Below, one piece after another: positions 17,460 through 26,249 of a DNA stretch of 43,322 nt. The DNA lies in the IMG/VR virus record IMGVR_UViG_3300031772_000072, positions 1 to 43,322 of that record; one strand, 5' to 3'. How positions within the stretch are numbered: the first letter of the stretch is position 1; every line of letters starts with the position of its first letter. The notes under the pieces were generated by a model, which was not told the origin of the DNA, did no database searches, and was given only the letters and a program-made list of their open reading frames with translations. The DNA comes from a virus. A program made the position numbers and the translations under genes.

Positions 17460-17699
17460 TCACTCACCTCCGAATCCGCCTGAGGCCCAAGCGCCAGAAA
17501 ACGGATTCGCACCCACCGCCCCTTGGCGCATCAAGAAGTCCGTGAAGTTGCCTGGGTTGGGAAAGAGCGGTCCAGGTGCCGATACATCAGGCGTGGTCTT
17601 TGACGCTTCTTCAGGTTGGCCGAACAGACCCGTGTTCTTCGCCGCCTGCGTCCCGGAGGCCGCGATTTGGACTCCTAACAATACCGCTTGCCAGCACAT
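17460..17699 (-). CDS. small virion-associated hypothetical protein
   Basis: 79 aa. MCWQAVLLGVQIAASGTQAAKNTGLFG is Ala-rich and mildly hydrophobic, followed by a Pro/Gly-rich tail ending in SGGFGGE. GGGGGGAAAG precedes the ATG. Its stop is 1 bp before the next start. The Gly-rich style matches the neighbouring internal proteins, so it is probably part of the same injected assembly. Function unknown. Confidence 0.6.
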   Translation of the reverse strand: MCWQAVLLGVQIAASGTQAAKNTGLFGQPEEASKTTPDVSAPGPLFPNPGNFTDFLMRQGAVGANPFSGAWASGGFGGE

Positions 17700-17710
17700 C
17701 TTTCCCCCCC

Positions 17711-18166
17711 CTACTTGTTAGACACGTAATTTTGCCAAATTGACAGAAGTTGTGCCGGGTTCGACCCTCCGGCGATGTTGGCCATTGACTGGGCCGCTGC
17801 CTGTCGTGTCGCCTCGTCCATCATCAGGACGTTGTACGTCCTGTCATCGAAGCCTCGTGCCAATTTCGCGTTGAAGTCCGCAAGGGTCTGCATAAACGCG
17901 GGATCGTTGGGGTTGCCGCCACCCATCGCGTTCCGCCGGAAGAGTGAGGCCCGCAATGGTGCCGCCGAACGCGCCAGGGTGCCCCCAGAGAAGTCGAGGA
18001 GTTCCGACCGATAGGGCAGACCTCCTGCCATCCGACTCTTGAAGAAGGGGCTGGCGGCGCCGAAGGCTTCCTCCCTCCTCTTCGCTTCCTGTTCCGTAAG
18101 AGCTGCTGTCGTCCGTTCGACTCCGCCGTAGTTCGTTCGTGGATCGTCACCACCGCCGCCGCACAT
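17711..18166 (-). CDS. phage virion-associated protein
   Basis: 151 aa. Strong GGAGGAATGAC ribosome binding site. After a Gly/Asp-rich start it reads as helical, with GLPYRSELLDFSGGT, FKSRM and DFNAKLARGFDDRTYNVLM, then QLLSIWQNY. This layout (GLPY, LDFxGGT, FNAxxARxFDD) is common in podoviral internal or neck proteins that precede the ejection proteins. No enzyme motif. Confidence 0.7.
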   Translation of the reverse strand: MCGGGGDDPRTNYGGVERTTAALTEQEAKRREEAFGAASPFFKSRMAGGLPYRSELLDFSGGTLARSAAPLRASLFRRNAMGGGNPNDPAFMQTLADFNAKLARGFDDRTYNVLMMDEATRQAAAQSMANIAGGSNPAQLLSIWQNYVSNK

Positions 18167-18167
18167 G

Positions 18168-18593
18168 TCATTCCTCCAATTCCGTTCCGCACCTCAGAAC
18201 CCATCGGTTCGCTGGCTTGGCTCCGATTCTGTCCAGAAACAGTTTCCAGCCGGGTTCCTTGGCGGGGTCTACAAACACGAACGTGGCCACGCCCGGCCCC
18301 GCGGTATCGACTAGGTAGGCCGCCATCCTTCTGTAAAGTTCGAGTGTGGCCCTTTCCGAAGTGGTGTGAAACAGGGGAATATCCACCTGCTGGAGCATTC
18401 CGCCGACTCCCACAACCTCGAAGGCTGGCCCCTCTGGTGGATATTCAATCGCAGCCCACAACTTGCCCAACTTGTCCAGCGGGGGGACTTTCTTGAACTC
18501 CCGTCGGCAGAATTCCGCGACGGCCGCATAGAGTGTCGAATTTGCTGGTTGCCCGTCCGCCTTGAATTGCACTGGGACAATCGCTGTGCTCAT
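18168..18593 (-). CDS. hypothetical virion-region protein
   Basis: 141 aa from the ATG at 18593, which overlaps the upstream stop as TAATG. It begins MSTAIVPVQFKADGQ and has an alternating alpha/beta appearance (LYRRMAAYLVDTAG, ATFVFVDPA, WKLFLDRIGA, WVLRCG). The middle portion (FEVVGVGGMLQQVDIPLFHTT) may be a sheet. Located between an FN3-like protein and internal proteins. Not recognised; a connector or chaperone role would be guesswork. Confidence 0.6.
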   Translation of the reverse strand: MSTAIVPVQFKADGQPANSTLYAAVAEFCRREFKKVPPLDKLGKLWAAIEYPPEGPAFEVVGVGGMLQQVDIPLFHTTSERATLELYRRMAAYLVDTAGPGVATFVFVDPAKEPGWKLFLDRIGAKPANRWVLRCGTELEE

Positions 18594-19036
18594 TACCGCC
18601 TTCTCGCTCGACCGCCGCCTGGTTCTTGGCTCCACTCGGCCCCACCTGATGCGCCAGTTCCGCCGGTCTCACCCGACGTTCCAGTTAGGACGTACTTATT
18701 GGTATCGGAACTCCCTTGTACTGGGATTTTGGCCGACTCACGCCCAAACTCACTTACCGAACTCACGAAGAAATTGTCCGTCGTGTTCGCTGGCATCTTT
18801 ATCCTGGTCTGACGAACGGTTCGATCTTTAGTACTCCACACGAGGTTGTTCTCGGTCGTTTGGTAAACCCTGAATCCATCCACGCCCAGTAGGTGCGGTG
18901 GCGCGTTCCAGGTGACCAGAACTTCCATCGTGCCGGACGAACACCGCAGGTTTCGCGGTGGCGCAGGAATCCCCCGGAAAAGTACGACGGGTCCGTGTCC
19001 GACTCCAGTTTCCTTCTGCCACGAATTGACAATCAC
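18593..19036 (-). CDS. fibronectin-III-like virion protein
   Basis: 147 aa, GTG start overlapping the upstream stop (GTGA). It starts MIVNSWQKETGVGHGPVV, then PAPPRNLRC, VLVTWNAPPHLLGVDGFRVYQ and FFVSSVSEFGRES, the strand pattern of a type III fibronectin domain (P-P-x-N-L, TWxxP, FRVY, VSxVxxxGxES). The tail is Gly/Ser/Arg-rich and likely disordered. FN3-like domains decorate phage tail proteins and may bind surfaces. Confidence 0.75.
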   Translation of the reverse strand: MIVNSWQKETGVGHGPVVLFRGIPAPPRNLRCSSGTMEVLVTWNAPPHLLGVDGFRVYQTTENNLVWSTKDRTVRQTRIKMPANTTDNFFVSSVSEFGRESAKIPVQGSSDTNKYVLTGTSGETGGTGASGGAEWSQEPGGGRARRR

Positions 19037-20988
19037 GACAATGCCCCCATCCCAAATTCCGGTCGCACGGCATAAACCCGGCCATAGAGATTTACCGGCA
19101 AGCCGGGAGTTTCGCCGTCATCCAGAGTTCCGTCGGCATGGTGGCTTGTCAGTTGAAGCCTCAATAGCATGAACTGACCACCCTCCTCGATCCTGGCTCT
19201 GTACTCGCCAGCGTCCTTGTCGATCTCCGTTACTGCACACGGCGCGACTGCGTTCAAATCGGTCAGGTCCAGATCGAGTCGGCGAGATGCCGTTATGACC
19301 ACGTTGCTGTCGCCCGTAAACCCTATCGAGGAAAACAGGGGTTCCCCCGGCCCGAGATTGACCCGCGCCACAGCGTCGGCGCTGTACGTTGCGCCGTTGT
19401 CGGAGTCGCCCTCTTCGAGGCGAACTATCCGACCGGCCTCATTTCCTGCCCACAGCCGCGCCACGTCGTTCACATCAAGGGCGGAGAGCATCCCTTGGCA
19501 ACCGCGAACCAAGACGGTCGGCGTCATGCCTGAGTACTCATACTCGTATCCCTGACCCCCGATTCCGAAGTCGTGAACTACAACCACTGGGGCGCCGTCG
19601 TCGTCCGTAGCCTTCACGTACAGTCGGTCAATGTGTTTGGATGGATCGAGGTGCCACGCCACCTCGATGTCCTCGATGGCCGAATCGGCAATCTTGCCCA
19701 GCAAGGCGGCTTCGTGCTCACCGCTTACTGGAACCGGTCCCGCAGGCCCCATCGTGACGATCTGCTTGTCTGCGTTGACCCAGAACGGTCCGTACCTTGT
19801 CATGGCAAAGGCCCGTTGGCCCGCAAGTCCCTCGGGAAAGATCGCGCGCCAGTCCGGGTGCGACTGTCCATCTCCGGCATAGACGGTTCCCAGTTCACTC
19901 AAGATGCCGAGATGGTTCCGCGTGAAAACCCACGCCTCGTTTTCGACCCCGTGAACGCCGCGCGGATGCTCACCCGTGGGAAAATACCGACAGTTGTTGG
20001 CTGGCCAGCAGGAGACCGGTCTGCCTACGAAGGCGCCTTGCTCGATATCCGACTCCGACTCGCTGTAGAAGACTTTTCCCAGACAACTAGAGTCGGCCTC
20101 CGGGTCGCCAACCGCATAAACCCTTCCCAGCGCCACTGCGAACTTTTGCAGGTAGCTCGGGGGGACGATATTCCGCGTCGGCAGTTCCGACATATAATCC
20201 ACGTCCCAAAGGTTGATTGTCGCCACGGTTGCGGTGTTACCGGCAACAACCCAACTTCCCGTACTTGTAACCAGGGCGTAGGGCACCTCGCCCCCGTCCG
20301 GGGTCCTGCCAAGGAGTTTGACCACCTCGCTGTCGCCTGCGGGGTCGGGAAGGCCGGTCAATACCACCACCGACTGTGTACTGGTACTTGGAATTGTCAG
20401 TCGGCTTCCAATCGCCGTGCGGTTGCCAACCTCTCCCGTCTGCGGGCGATACCACGCCATGTAGAACTGAAATCCAGAGAGCGTGGTGCCGCTCCAGGTT
20501 CCGGTTGCCGCAGTACTTTCCGACACCGAAACAGAGGAGCAGGAGGCCGCTGCCGGCGCACCCAGGCCCGCGAACCTAGCGGTGGTTCCGTCAAAGGACT
20601 TCACGCTAGACCATCCCGTGCCCCAGAAAAACAGGTTGTCGAGGAGAAATGACCCCCACGACAAGGTTGACGGCATTGTTGTGATGCCGGTGACGGTCCC
20701 GACCGCCCCAAGTTCGAGTGCCTTGACGGCGTTCCCCTGGCCGAACAGAATCCTTCGCTCCCAGAGCGAGGTCTTCAACTGCTGGACCGCTACGGCGGAG
20801 TGAATCGAGACTGCGCTGACGGTTGACATCGTGACGTTCGAATACCCATGTCTCAGTTTCAGGTACCCGGCTTCCGCCCTGACCCAATTGACCGACCGGA
20901 GACACTTACCCGGTGGCATGGCCAGCGGATTCGACCGCGAGTCAACCCCAGAAAAAGCGAATTGCTCTACAGTTCTGCCCGTAGGCAC
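19033..20988 (-). CDS. large beta-rich tail/stabilisation-like virion protein
   Basis: 651 aa, GTG start with GAGGT upstream. It begins MPTGRTVEQFAFSGVDSRSNPL, typical of head-tail proteins that define a ring (SNPLxxPxGxxxRxxN), and continues with WG and D/G turns through about 600 residues (SSVKSFDG, VWVFTRNHLGIL, GRVYAVGDP), suggesting a beta-propeller. This organisation resembles the P22 gp10-type packaged-DNA stabilisation group, though it is longer. No enzymatic motif. It precedes the FN3 protein with a 4-bp overlap. Confidence 0.65.
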   Translation of the reverse strand: MPTGRTVEQFAFSGVDSRSNPLAMPPGKCLRSVNWVRAEAGYLKLRHGYSNVTMSTVSAVSIHSAVAVQQLKTSLWERRILFGQGNAVKALELGAVGTVTGITTMPSTLSWGSFLLDNLFFWGTGWSSVKSFDGTTARFAGLGAPAAASCSSVSVSESTAATGTWSGTTLSGFQFYMAWYRPQTGEVGNRTAIGSRLTIPSTSTQSVVVLTGLPDPAGDSEVVKLLGRTPDGGEVPYALVTSTGSWVVAGNTATVATINLWDVDYMSELPTRNIVPPSYLQKFAVALGRVYAVGDPEADSSCLGKVFYSESESDIEQGAFVGRPVSCWPANNCRYFPTGEHPRGVHGVENEAWVFTRNHLGILSELGTVYAGDGQSHPDWRAIFPEGLAGQRAFAMTRYGPFWVNADKQIVTMGPAGPVPVSGEHEAALLGKIADSAIEDIEVAWHLDPSKHIDRLYVKATDDDGAPVVVVHDFGIGGQGYEYEYSGMTPTVLVRGCQGMLSALDVNDVARLWAGNEAGRIVRLEEGDSDNGATYSADAVARVNLGPGEPLFSSIGFTGDSNVVITASRRLDLDLTDLNAVAPCAVTEIDKDAGEYRARIEEGGQFMLLRLQLTSHHADGTLDDGETPGLPVNLYGRVYAVRPEFGMGALS

Positions 20989-20995
20989 TTAGACC

Positions 20996-21280
20996 TCAAC
21001 TCGGCGCACTCGGAACTGGTGTCGCATCCATCCCGACCGCCTCGGCTACCAGCGGAAATGTCTGAGCCAGTTCATCGCTTATGACCAGTTCGCGGTCGCA
21101 GACCTCGACAAAGAACTCGTGGAACCCATCCGTGTGGAACTTCAGCCAGTACGATTTCGGCCATGCCCCGGACCCGCATCCCATTCCTCGACCTCCAAAC
21201 CGGTAGGCCTCGGGATGGTGCTTGCGGACCGGAACAACGTTCGTGTGCAGATGGTCCTGATGAACGAAAACGGCCTCCAT
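20996..21280 (-). CDS. hypothetical small head-tail region protein
   Basis: 94 aa. Its ATG shares one base with the upstream stop. His-rich start (MEAVFVHQDHLHTNVVPVRKHHPE), a Gly-rich turn and a helical KFHTDGFHEFFVEVCDRELVISDE. It is placed where head-completion or adaptor proteins normally lie. No family recognised. Confidence 0.6.
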   Translation of the reverse strand: MEAVFVHQDHLHTNVVPVRKHHPEAYRFGGRGMGCGSGAWPKSYWLKFHTDGFHEFFVEVCDRELVISDELAQTFPLVAEAVGMDATPVPSAPS

Positions 21281-21966
21281 CAGTTCGTACTCCTCACAGT
21301 CGCATCGGAGTCAGATGTGCGAAGTTCAGTCACAGCCTCCTGAGATGGCGAGTTAAACGCCTTTAACCTCTCCAAGGCGCGCTCGAAGTCCCTGTCGGCC
21401 ACCACAAATCGAGAATCCTTCTGGCCAAACAGGTGTAGGTAAACCCGCCGGATCAGGGCCAAGAGTGGGACGTTGTGGTATGTCGGTGGGATGAGGGGGA
21501 TTTCATCGTCCGAGACATCGCCGTGGATGTTGAATCCCGCCCAGTACGTTATCTGGTAAGTTGCCACCGCGTCGGGATTCATCTTCAGGCACAGGGTTAG
21601 CGGTGCTCCAGGATAGGGGAAGTACACACTCGGTTCCCCCTGCGTGGTGTCAGCCAGAAATGCCTGGACGTTGTCTTCGTCACCCTCGAAGTAGAGTTTG
21701 TCCGCACTGCCGTCCGCATTCAGTCGGTACACTGAGATGATTTGCTCAAGGTCATCTGCTTCGTCCAAGCCAGCCTTCGACAGGTCGTACTCGGACGTCC
21801 CCACCACGGAGTCCACCGTCGCCACCTTGCGGCGCCACCAGTACCGCTTCTCCTGGATGATCTGAGAGATTTCTAGGTCTAGCCAGGCCTTGAGATTCAA
21901 CTTAATCCCACGCCCTTCGGCGAGTTCGGTAGCGAGGTCAATAATCTGTTGCTTCGTGTAGGCCAA
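21280..21966 (-). CDS. head-tail connector/adaptor-like protein
   Basis: 228 aa with a TTG start at 21966, three bases after the upstream TAG and behind a GGGGGCG; the longer in-frame ORF to 22215 is embedded in the neighbouring gene. It begins AYTKQQIIDLATELAEGRG and contains a WLDLEISQIIQEKRYWWRRK helix, a strand region (FDNxxx-like LYFEGDEDNVQAFL) and YWAGFNIHGDV, then VPLLALIRRVYLHLFGQKDSRF. The helix-sheet-helix layout is like phage head-tail adaptors; it follows the capsid genes. Confidence 0.65.
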   Translation of the reverse strand: MAYTKQQIIDLATELAEGRGIKLNLKAWLDLEISQIIQEKRYWWRRKVATVDSVVGTSEYDLSKAGLDEADDLEQIISVYRLNADGSADKLYFEGDEDNVQAFLADTTQGEPSVYFPYPGAPLTLCLKMNPDAVATYQITYWAGFNIHGDVSDDEIPLIPPTYHNVPLLALIRRVYLHLFGQKDSRFVVADRDFERALERLKAFNSPSQEAVTELRTSDSDATVRSTN

Positions 21967-21968
21967 CT

Positions 21969-22790
21969 CTACGCCCCCGTCGCTTTCAGAGTTCGAACGG
22001 CTTTCGCCTCTTCGGTTAATCCGACGACCCCTTCGATGTAGGCTTTTTGGTGCTCGAAGAAGTCCTTGATTGAGTATGGGTAATCCCCGACATGCCCCGG
22101 CGTCACTGAAGTGTCGCAGTAGATCTGAAACCCGATGCGCTGGGCCTTCCACGAAAACGAAATATCCTCTCCAAACTCGCCGCCCAGTGGTCCCCATTTG
22201 AATCGAAACCACCACCCTCTTCCGTCTTTGGCGTATTCCTTGGGGTGGTAGGCGCGGGCAACGTCTTCAATCACCCTTCGGCTGAGAAGCAGAAACCCAG
22301 TCCCTATCGCGTCCACCTCGATAAGACCTCCGTGCGGCCACTCGATCAGCGCCCCGTAGTTCTGGGTTTCCTCCATCCACTGCCGAATCGTCGGCCTGGG
22401 TGGGTCCTGACGCTGCGTGCAGAGTCCGCCGACGATGTCCTTTTTGTGCGCTAGAAGTCGGTCGAGATAATCCGGCTCGGGGACGATGTCGTCATCCATG
22501 AACAAAACATAGTCGCAGTTCGGTCGCCGCTGTTCCAAAAGAACATTCCTGGTCCAGTGAATCACGCAAGACGAAAGGCGGGGAGGCATGAAGACGTCAT
22601 GCTTGCCCTTGGGACATTCGGCTGGATGGTGGATTTCCCTTGGATCGACGCGACCCTTCGAGAGATGTGCGGTCTGAATGGCCCGGAATGCGCACTTACA
22701 CGCGGAAAATTCCATCATCCGGTTCGTGGCTTCCCACATGGCCGGGTGAGGCATTTTGTACTGGGGACAAAGCACGTCGACTACGGCCAT
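21969..22790 (-). CDS. glycosyltransferase (GT-A fold, family 2-like)
   Basis: 273 aa. A GT-A sugar-nucleotide site is visible: YVLFMDDDIVPEPDYLDRL with the DDD motif at residues 99-101, then IVGGLCTQRQ and a distal GGEFGEDISFSWKA (GEDxxF acceptor-site motif). It transfers a sugar from a nucleotide donor. An unusual home is the middle of the head-tail block, which suggests glycosylation of a virion protein or a role with the glycan genes at 28-31 kb. ATG 22790 with GGGAAGGG upstream. Confidence 0.8.
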   Translation of the reverse strand: MAVVDVLCPQYKMPHPAMWEATNRMMEFSACKCAFRAIQTAHLSKGRVDPREIHHPAECPKGKHDVFMPPRLSSCVIHWTRNVLLEQRRPNCDYVLFMDDDIVPEPDYLDRLLAHKKDIVGGLCTQRQDPPRPTIRQWMEETQNYGALIEWPHGGLIEVDAIGTGFLLLSRRVIEDVARAYHPKEYAKDGRGWWFRFKWGPLGGEFGEDISFSWKAQRIGFQIYCDTSVTPGHVGDYPYSIKDFFEHQKAYIEGVVGLTEEAKAVRTLKATGA

Positions 22791-23048
22791 CTAACCCTTC
22801 CCTACCATATCGGCCTCGGTGTCGGCCCTGAGTTCGTCAGAAAGCAACCTCTTTTTCCCGTAGACCTCGCTGCCGAGCCACAAAATCTTGCCCGTGTAGA
22901 CATGTGCGCTGGAACGGGTATCGGTGATGAAGCACCCCCGAGGGCACAGGGGTGCCTCACCGCCGAGAACCATTTCCCTGCCGCACTGACGACACCGAGG
23001 AACAGCCTCAGCGCTTTCGGTTCGGTGACTTTTCTCCGCCACCGGCAT
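22791..23048 (-). CDS. zinc-ribbon small protein
   Basis: 85 aa. CRQCGREMVLGGEAPLCPRGC has C-x2-C and C-x3-C pairs separated by 12 residues, a rubredoxin-like zinc ribbon. The rest is charged, with LWLGSEVYGKKRLLSDEL. The start overlaps the upstream gene by 41 bp; a shorter start is possible. Role unknown; zinc ribbons like this are used as small structural or nucleic-acid-binding modules. Confidence 0.65.
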   Translation of the reverse strand: MPVAEKSHRTESAEAVPRCRQCGREMVLGGEAPLCPRGCFITDTRSSAHVYTGKILWLGSEVYGKKRLLSDELRADTEADMVGKG

Positions 23049-23493
23049 CTCCCGCCGAACTCGCCTTTTCCGCCCTCAGCTTTACCAGTTCCGCTTGCTG
23101 CTCATCGAGGAGCGTCTGCATCTCGGTCACTTTCGTGGTCGCCCGTTGAGCCCGGATTTCTGGAGACAGGCGTTTGGCAACGAATTCATCTTCGGTGCAG
23201 AGCGACGGATTGCGGTCGAGAGTTTCCTGCTCCTCTGCATCCGTCGAGGTATAGCGACCGGCGAGGAAACTGGCGTGGGCGCCGGGGATGCGGATAACCG
23301 CACCCTTGCCCTCGGCGGCAGGGACCGTTTGGTCGGTCTTCCAGTGAATCACCAGCCCCAGACTATCCGCCGACCAATACTTTTTCGGTGCCACCGAGTG
23401 TTTCCGGCCTTCCTCGCCACAACACCCGAACCACTGGCCAGTCAAAAACTCTTCATCGCACGTCGTGCATTTCCACTTTCTGCGAGTACCCAT
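23008..23493 (-). CDS. zinc-finger protein downstream of the capsid gene
   Basis: 161 aa, GGGAGTCTT ribosome binding site. CTTCDEEFLTGQWFGCCGEE near the start looks like a metal site (C-x2-C, CC) and the C-terminal third (EIRAQRATTKVTEMQTLLDEQQ) is a coiled coil ending in a KSPNRKR tail. In the usual order this follows the major capsid protein, so a capsid decoration or head-completion role is possible but unproven. Confidence 0.6.
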   Translation of the reverse strand: MGTRRKWKCTTCDEEFLTGQWFGCCGEEGRKHSVAPKKYWSADSLGLVIHWKTDQTVPAAEGKGAVIRIPGAHASFLAGRYTSTDAEEQETLDRNPSLCTEDEFVAKRLSPEIRAQRATTKVTEMQTLLDEQQAELVKLRAEKASSAGDAGGGEKSPNRKR

Positions 23494-23526
23494 AAGACTC
23501 CCGTGACCTCAAGGGCCAGGAAAGGC

Positions 23527-23551
23527 CGGAGGGCGTTGGAATCGCCCTCCG
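23527..23551 (-). terminator. hairpin after the capsid gene, possible weak terminator
   Basis: CGGAGGGCG (23527-23535) and CGCCCTCCG (23543-23551) pair perfectly over 9 bp with a 7-base loop. Read on the minus strand it lies 65 bases after the capsid stop codon and is followed by GCCTTTCC, a poor U-run. Attenuation of transcription after the capsid gene is the likeliest use. Confidence 0.55.
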
Positions 23552-23616
23552 ACCGATGTTCCCGAGCCGCGAGGTCTCACAAATCGGAGGTTCACGCGTA
23601 CCGTGGCAACGCCGTT

Positions 23617-24813
23617 TCACGCATAAGCAGAGCAATTAAAACCTCTGCTATGCTTCTTCTCGTTCACGACGATCCACGCGAGTTCGCCCCGGACTTCGTG
23701 GGTGGTGGCGTCCGCCCCAGCCTTGACCACGTCCCTGTAGAGCGCCACGTCACGGTTGACGCCGTTGCCGTTGAGGTAGAAGAGAGTCACAGCTTCCAGG
23801 TCGATGATGTAGAACTCATCGTTGTACCCGGCCTGTGACGCAACCCCCGCCTCCATCAGCCAGTTCGGAGCCAGGAGCAACTCGCCGTGCGGCAACATGA
23901 ACCGCTTGATGTTGACACCAAAGACGGTGCTTTCCACTTCAGTCTTCAGGGCGTTCTGCGCGAAGTAGTTGATCCCTGAATGGACTGCCGGCGCAGCAAT
24001 GAGCAACTTGCGGTGCTGGCTGTACCGGAAGGCAGTCTCCGACACGGTGTTCCACTTCGTCAGGGTGGCAGTCGTCGCCATGTCGTTGACGTTCGTGCTG
24101 ACGCGCGACTTGAACCCCATCGTGGTGCGCACGCTCGCAGGAGCCGCAAGACTTTCCGAAGCCCTGCCCCAGAGTCCCGCAGCCTCGATCTGCTTCTTCA
24201 GCTCGATCTGGGCCTTGGCAATCTGGTATTCCTCGTCCGGCTCGCCGTAGACTTCCGTGGCCTGCATAGTGCCGGTGATCTGAATCGGCTCACGGAAAAT
24301 CTGCGTGTAGGAGGTGATGGTGCTCTTGGTGGTCGAACGGACAGAGCCCAGAGCCGCCCCTTCCGCGAAGGCCGAACCGATGATGCGGAGTGCCTGACCG
24401 ACATTGATGCTGTCCTGCCCGGCACCACCGATGCTACGGGTAACGGTCAGAGTGTTGGAACTGATTGCCGTCACGCGGACGATTTCCTCGGCTGCGGAAC
24501 TGGAATTCGCTTTCTGGACGGCCACCAAGTCGCCCACGGCAAACAGCGTCCCGTCGCTGACCAGGATGCCCGTGGCGACCGAACTGATGGTCGCATTGCT
24601 GGCGTGGTAGTCCCACAGACCACGCACATCGTCTTCAATCTGCTCGATGCGGGGACTCTTGGAGGGTTTCTTGCGCTTGGCGTTGATGGACATCACGAGT
24701 AGAGGGGTTACATCCCTGTCCAGGAGGGCAATACGGTCTCCGATTTCCCTTACCTGGATTCCCTCACCTGTGATGGCCTGGTAGGTGGACCGTGCAACCA
24801 CTACGTTTGCCAT
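23617..24813 (-). CDS. major capsid protein (SU10/DUF5309 type)
   Basis: 398 aa. It opens MANVVVARSTYQAITGEG and contains the DUF5309 features: about residues 160-205, a TTKSTITSYTQIFREPIQIT segment followed by GTMQATEVYGEPDEEYQIAKAQIELKK, and later a PNWLMEAG-VDLEAVTLFYL region. GGAGAAATCAG precedes the ATG. It forms the HK97-like shell. The preceding gene is the scaffold and the following one a small zinc protein, the standard order. Confidence 0.85.
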   Translation of the reverse strand: MANVVVARSTYQAITGEGIQVREIGDRIALLDRDVTPLLVMSINAKRKKPSKSPRIEQIEDDVRGLWDYHASNATISSVATGILVSDGTLFAVGDLVAVQKANSSSAAEEIVRVTAISSNTLTVTRSIGGAGQDSINVGQALRIIGSAFAEGAALGSVRSTTKSTITSYTQIFREPIQITGTMQATEVYGEPDEEYQIAKAQIELKKQIEAAGLWGRASESLAAPASVRTTMGFKSRVSTNVNDMATTATLTKWNTVSETAFRYSQHRKLLIAAPAVHSGINYFAQNALKTEVESTVFGVNIKRFMLPHGELLLAPNWLMEAGVASQAGYNDEFYIIDLEAVTLFYLNGNGVNRDVALYRDVVKAGADATTHEVRGELAWIVVNEKKHSRGFNCSAYA

Positions 24814-24842
24814 CTGATTTCTCCGTGTTCACCCAGCACGGT

Positions 24843-26039
24843 CTACTTCGGCGGCGCGCTACCCGAGAACGGGTGTTCTCGGTTCCAGGAGTCGATCACC
24901 TTCTGCTGGTGCTCGTCGTCGCTCAGACCTGCCGGGGTGAACTTTCCCGACGCTGTGCGGCCTTGTCCCAACCCCTTGCCCACGCCCGCCATTTGCCGAT
25001 CCTTTTCCTCTTGCTTTTTGCGGGCTTCGATGCCCTTCTGGAATGAGTCTCCGGGGGATTGGCGGTTTCTGCCACGGATCAATCGGACGGCGTACTTGTA
25101 CTGTGCCACGGCATTTTCGAGCGGTGGAAGCGGCTTCCCATCCTTGGTGAAACGCATCTCCAAGAGGTCGGGGAGTTCCTCAAGCAACTTGCGGAATTCG
25201 CCCTTGTCGTAGAGTTCGTTCACCTCGGCGAAGGCCGGATCTTGCACGACGAGTTCCCGGGCCTTGCTATAGACTCGGGTGGATTCGTCTGCCTCCGCTT
25301 GCCGTCCAGCAACGTAGTTGTCGAGCAGGCCCGGGATCATGGCCGGGAGCATCGTCTGAAGGCCCATCGCCAACAGTTGCATCTCGACCTTGGTGACGTT
25401 GCGTTGCGCTTTTTCCAGGGCTTTCGGGTCGCCAGACTCGACGGCCTCCTGGTGCTGCTGCCACGCTTCGCCCATCTTCGCAGCGTAAATCGCTGCACCA
25501 TCGCTCGTCAGCATCGGCTCGACGAACGACCCGGCTTCCTCGAAGGTTTGCGTCAGCGTGCGACCGGGGGTTTCAGTCGAGGGTGGTTCCTCGGCAGTCT
25601 TCCCTGGTTCTCGCTCTTCACGCGCTTGCCCTTCCAACCGTTGCCGCTTGATTTCGATGTCCGAATTGATCTTGTCCCGTATGAGTCCGCGCACGGACTC
25701 GTCTTCCAGAAGTTTGGGGTCGATCTTCCACTTCCGCGCCGCGATGGCATACAGTTCATCGGGATACTCCTCGCCCTGTTCCAGTGGCAGCAGTTCGTCG
25801 TATCCGAGAGTCTTTTTGCCCTTCGCTGCTGGCTCCCCCGGAGTCGCTTCTGTCTCGGTGGCCTCGGTTGGGGAGGGGCCTGCGTCGATTTTTTGAGTTC
25901 CCTCTGCCGCCGTGACTTGTTCGACTTCTTCGGTAGAACCTTCCGCCTTTCCCGTCTCGGAGGGGGTCTCCGTGGGGATAAGCGTCGTAACCATCGACCG
26001 CTCAATGTCGCTCGGGGTGGTTCCGGGCGTTTCTGCCAT
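24843..26039 (-). CDS. capsid scaffold-like protein
   Basis: 398 aa from the ATG at 26039 (GGAG upstream; an in-frame TTG at 26045 is the longer alternative). Acidic, Glu/Thr/Pro-rich and low-complexity for the first 90 residues, helical in the middle (QRLEGQAREEREPGK, AMIPGLLDNYVAGRQ, ELVVQDPAFAEVNELYDKGEFRKLLEELPDLLE) with a basic C-terminus (GRTASGKFTPAG...). This profile and the place directly before the capsid gene fit a scaffolding protein. Confidence 0.75.
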   Translation of the reverse strand: MAETPGTTPSDIERSMVTTLIPTETPSETGKAEGSTEEVEQVTAAEGTQKIDAGPSPTEATETEATPGEPAAKGKKTLGYDELLPLEQGEEYPDELYAIAARKWKIDPKLLEDESVRGLIRDKINSDIEIKRQRLEGQAREEREPGKTAEEPPSTETPGRTLTQTFEEAGSFVEPMLTSDGAAIYAAKMGEAWQQHQEAVESGDPKALEKAQRNVTKVEMQLLAMGLQTMLPAMIPGLLDNYVAGRQAEADESTRVYSKARELVVQDPAFAEVNELYDKGEFRKLLEELPDLLEMRFTKDGKPLPPLENAVAQYKYAVRLIRGRNRQSPGDSFQKGIEARKKQEEKDRQMAGVGKGLGQGRTASGKFTPAGLSDDEHQQKVIDSWNREHPFSGSAPPK

Positions 26040-26138
26040 GCTCAACTCCTCGGCGACTCCCCGGAGGTTGGAGAGCCACCGAAGTCAGCGTGACAGTTAG
26101 GCTTGGGGGGGTGTCAAATCGGCGGGGGCTGGTGCACC

Positions 26139-26249
26139 CTAATGTCGGAGGGCGCGATCTACCAGGACCTGCGACCAAACATACGCCGCCAGAAGCAGGG
26201 CGGTACCGACATAGATGAGGGTGACAATAATTTTGTCTCGGCGTGTCAT
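26139..26249 (-). CDS. small single-span membrane protein (36 aa)
   Basis: Found by reading the gap between the scaffold and the DNA methyltransferase. ATG 26249 overlaps the methyltransferase stop (ATGA), TAG at 26141-26139. It starts MTRRDKIIVTLIYVGTALLL and continues AAYVWSQVLVDRALRH: a basic N-terminus, one hydrophobic span (about 8-25) and a short basic tail. It was too short for routine ORF lists. Function unknown. Confidence 0.6.
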   Translation of the reverse strand: MTRRDKIIVTLIYVGTALLLAAYVWSQVLVDRALRH

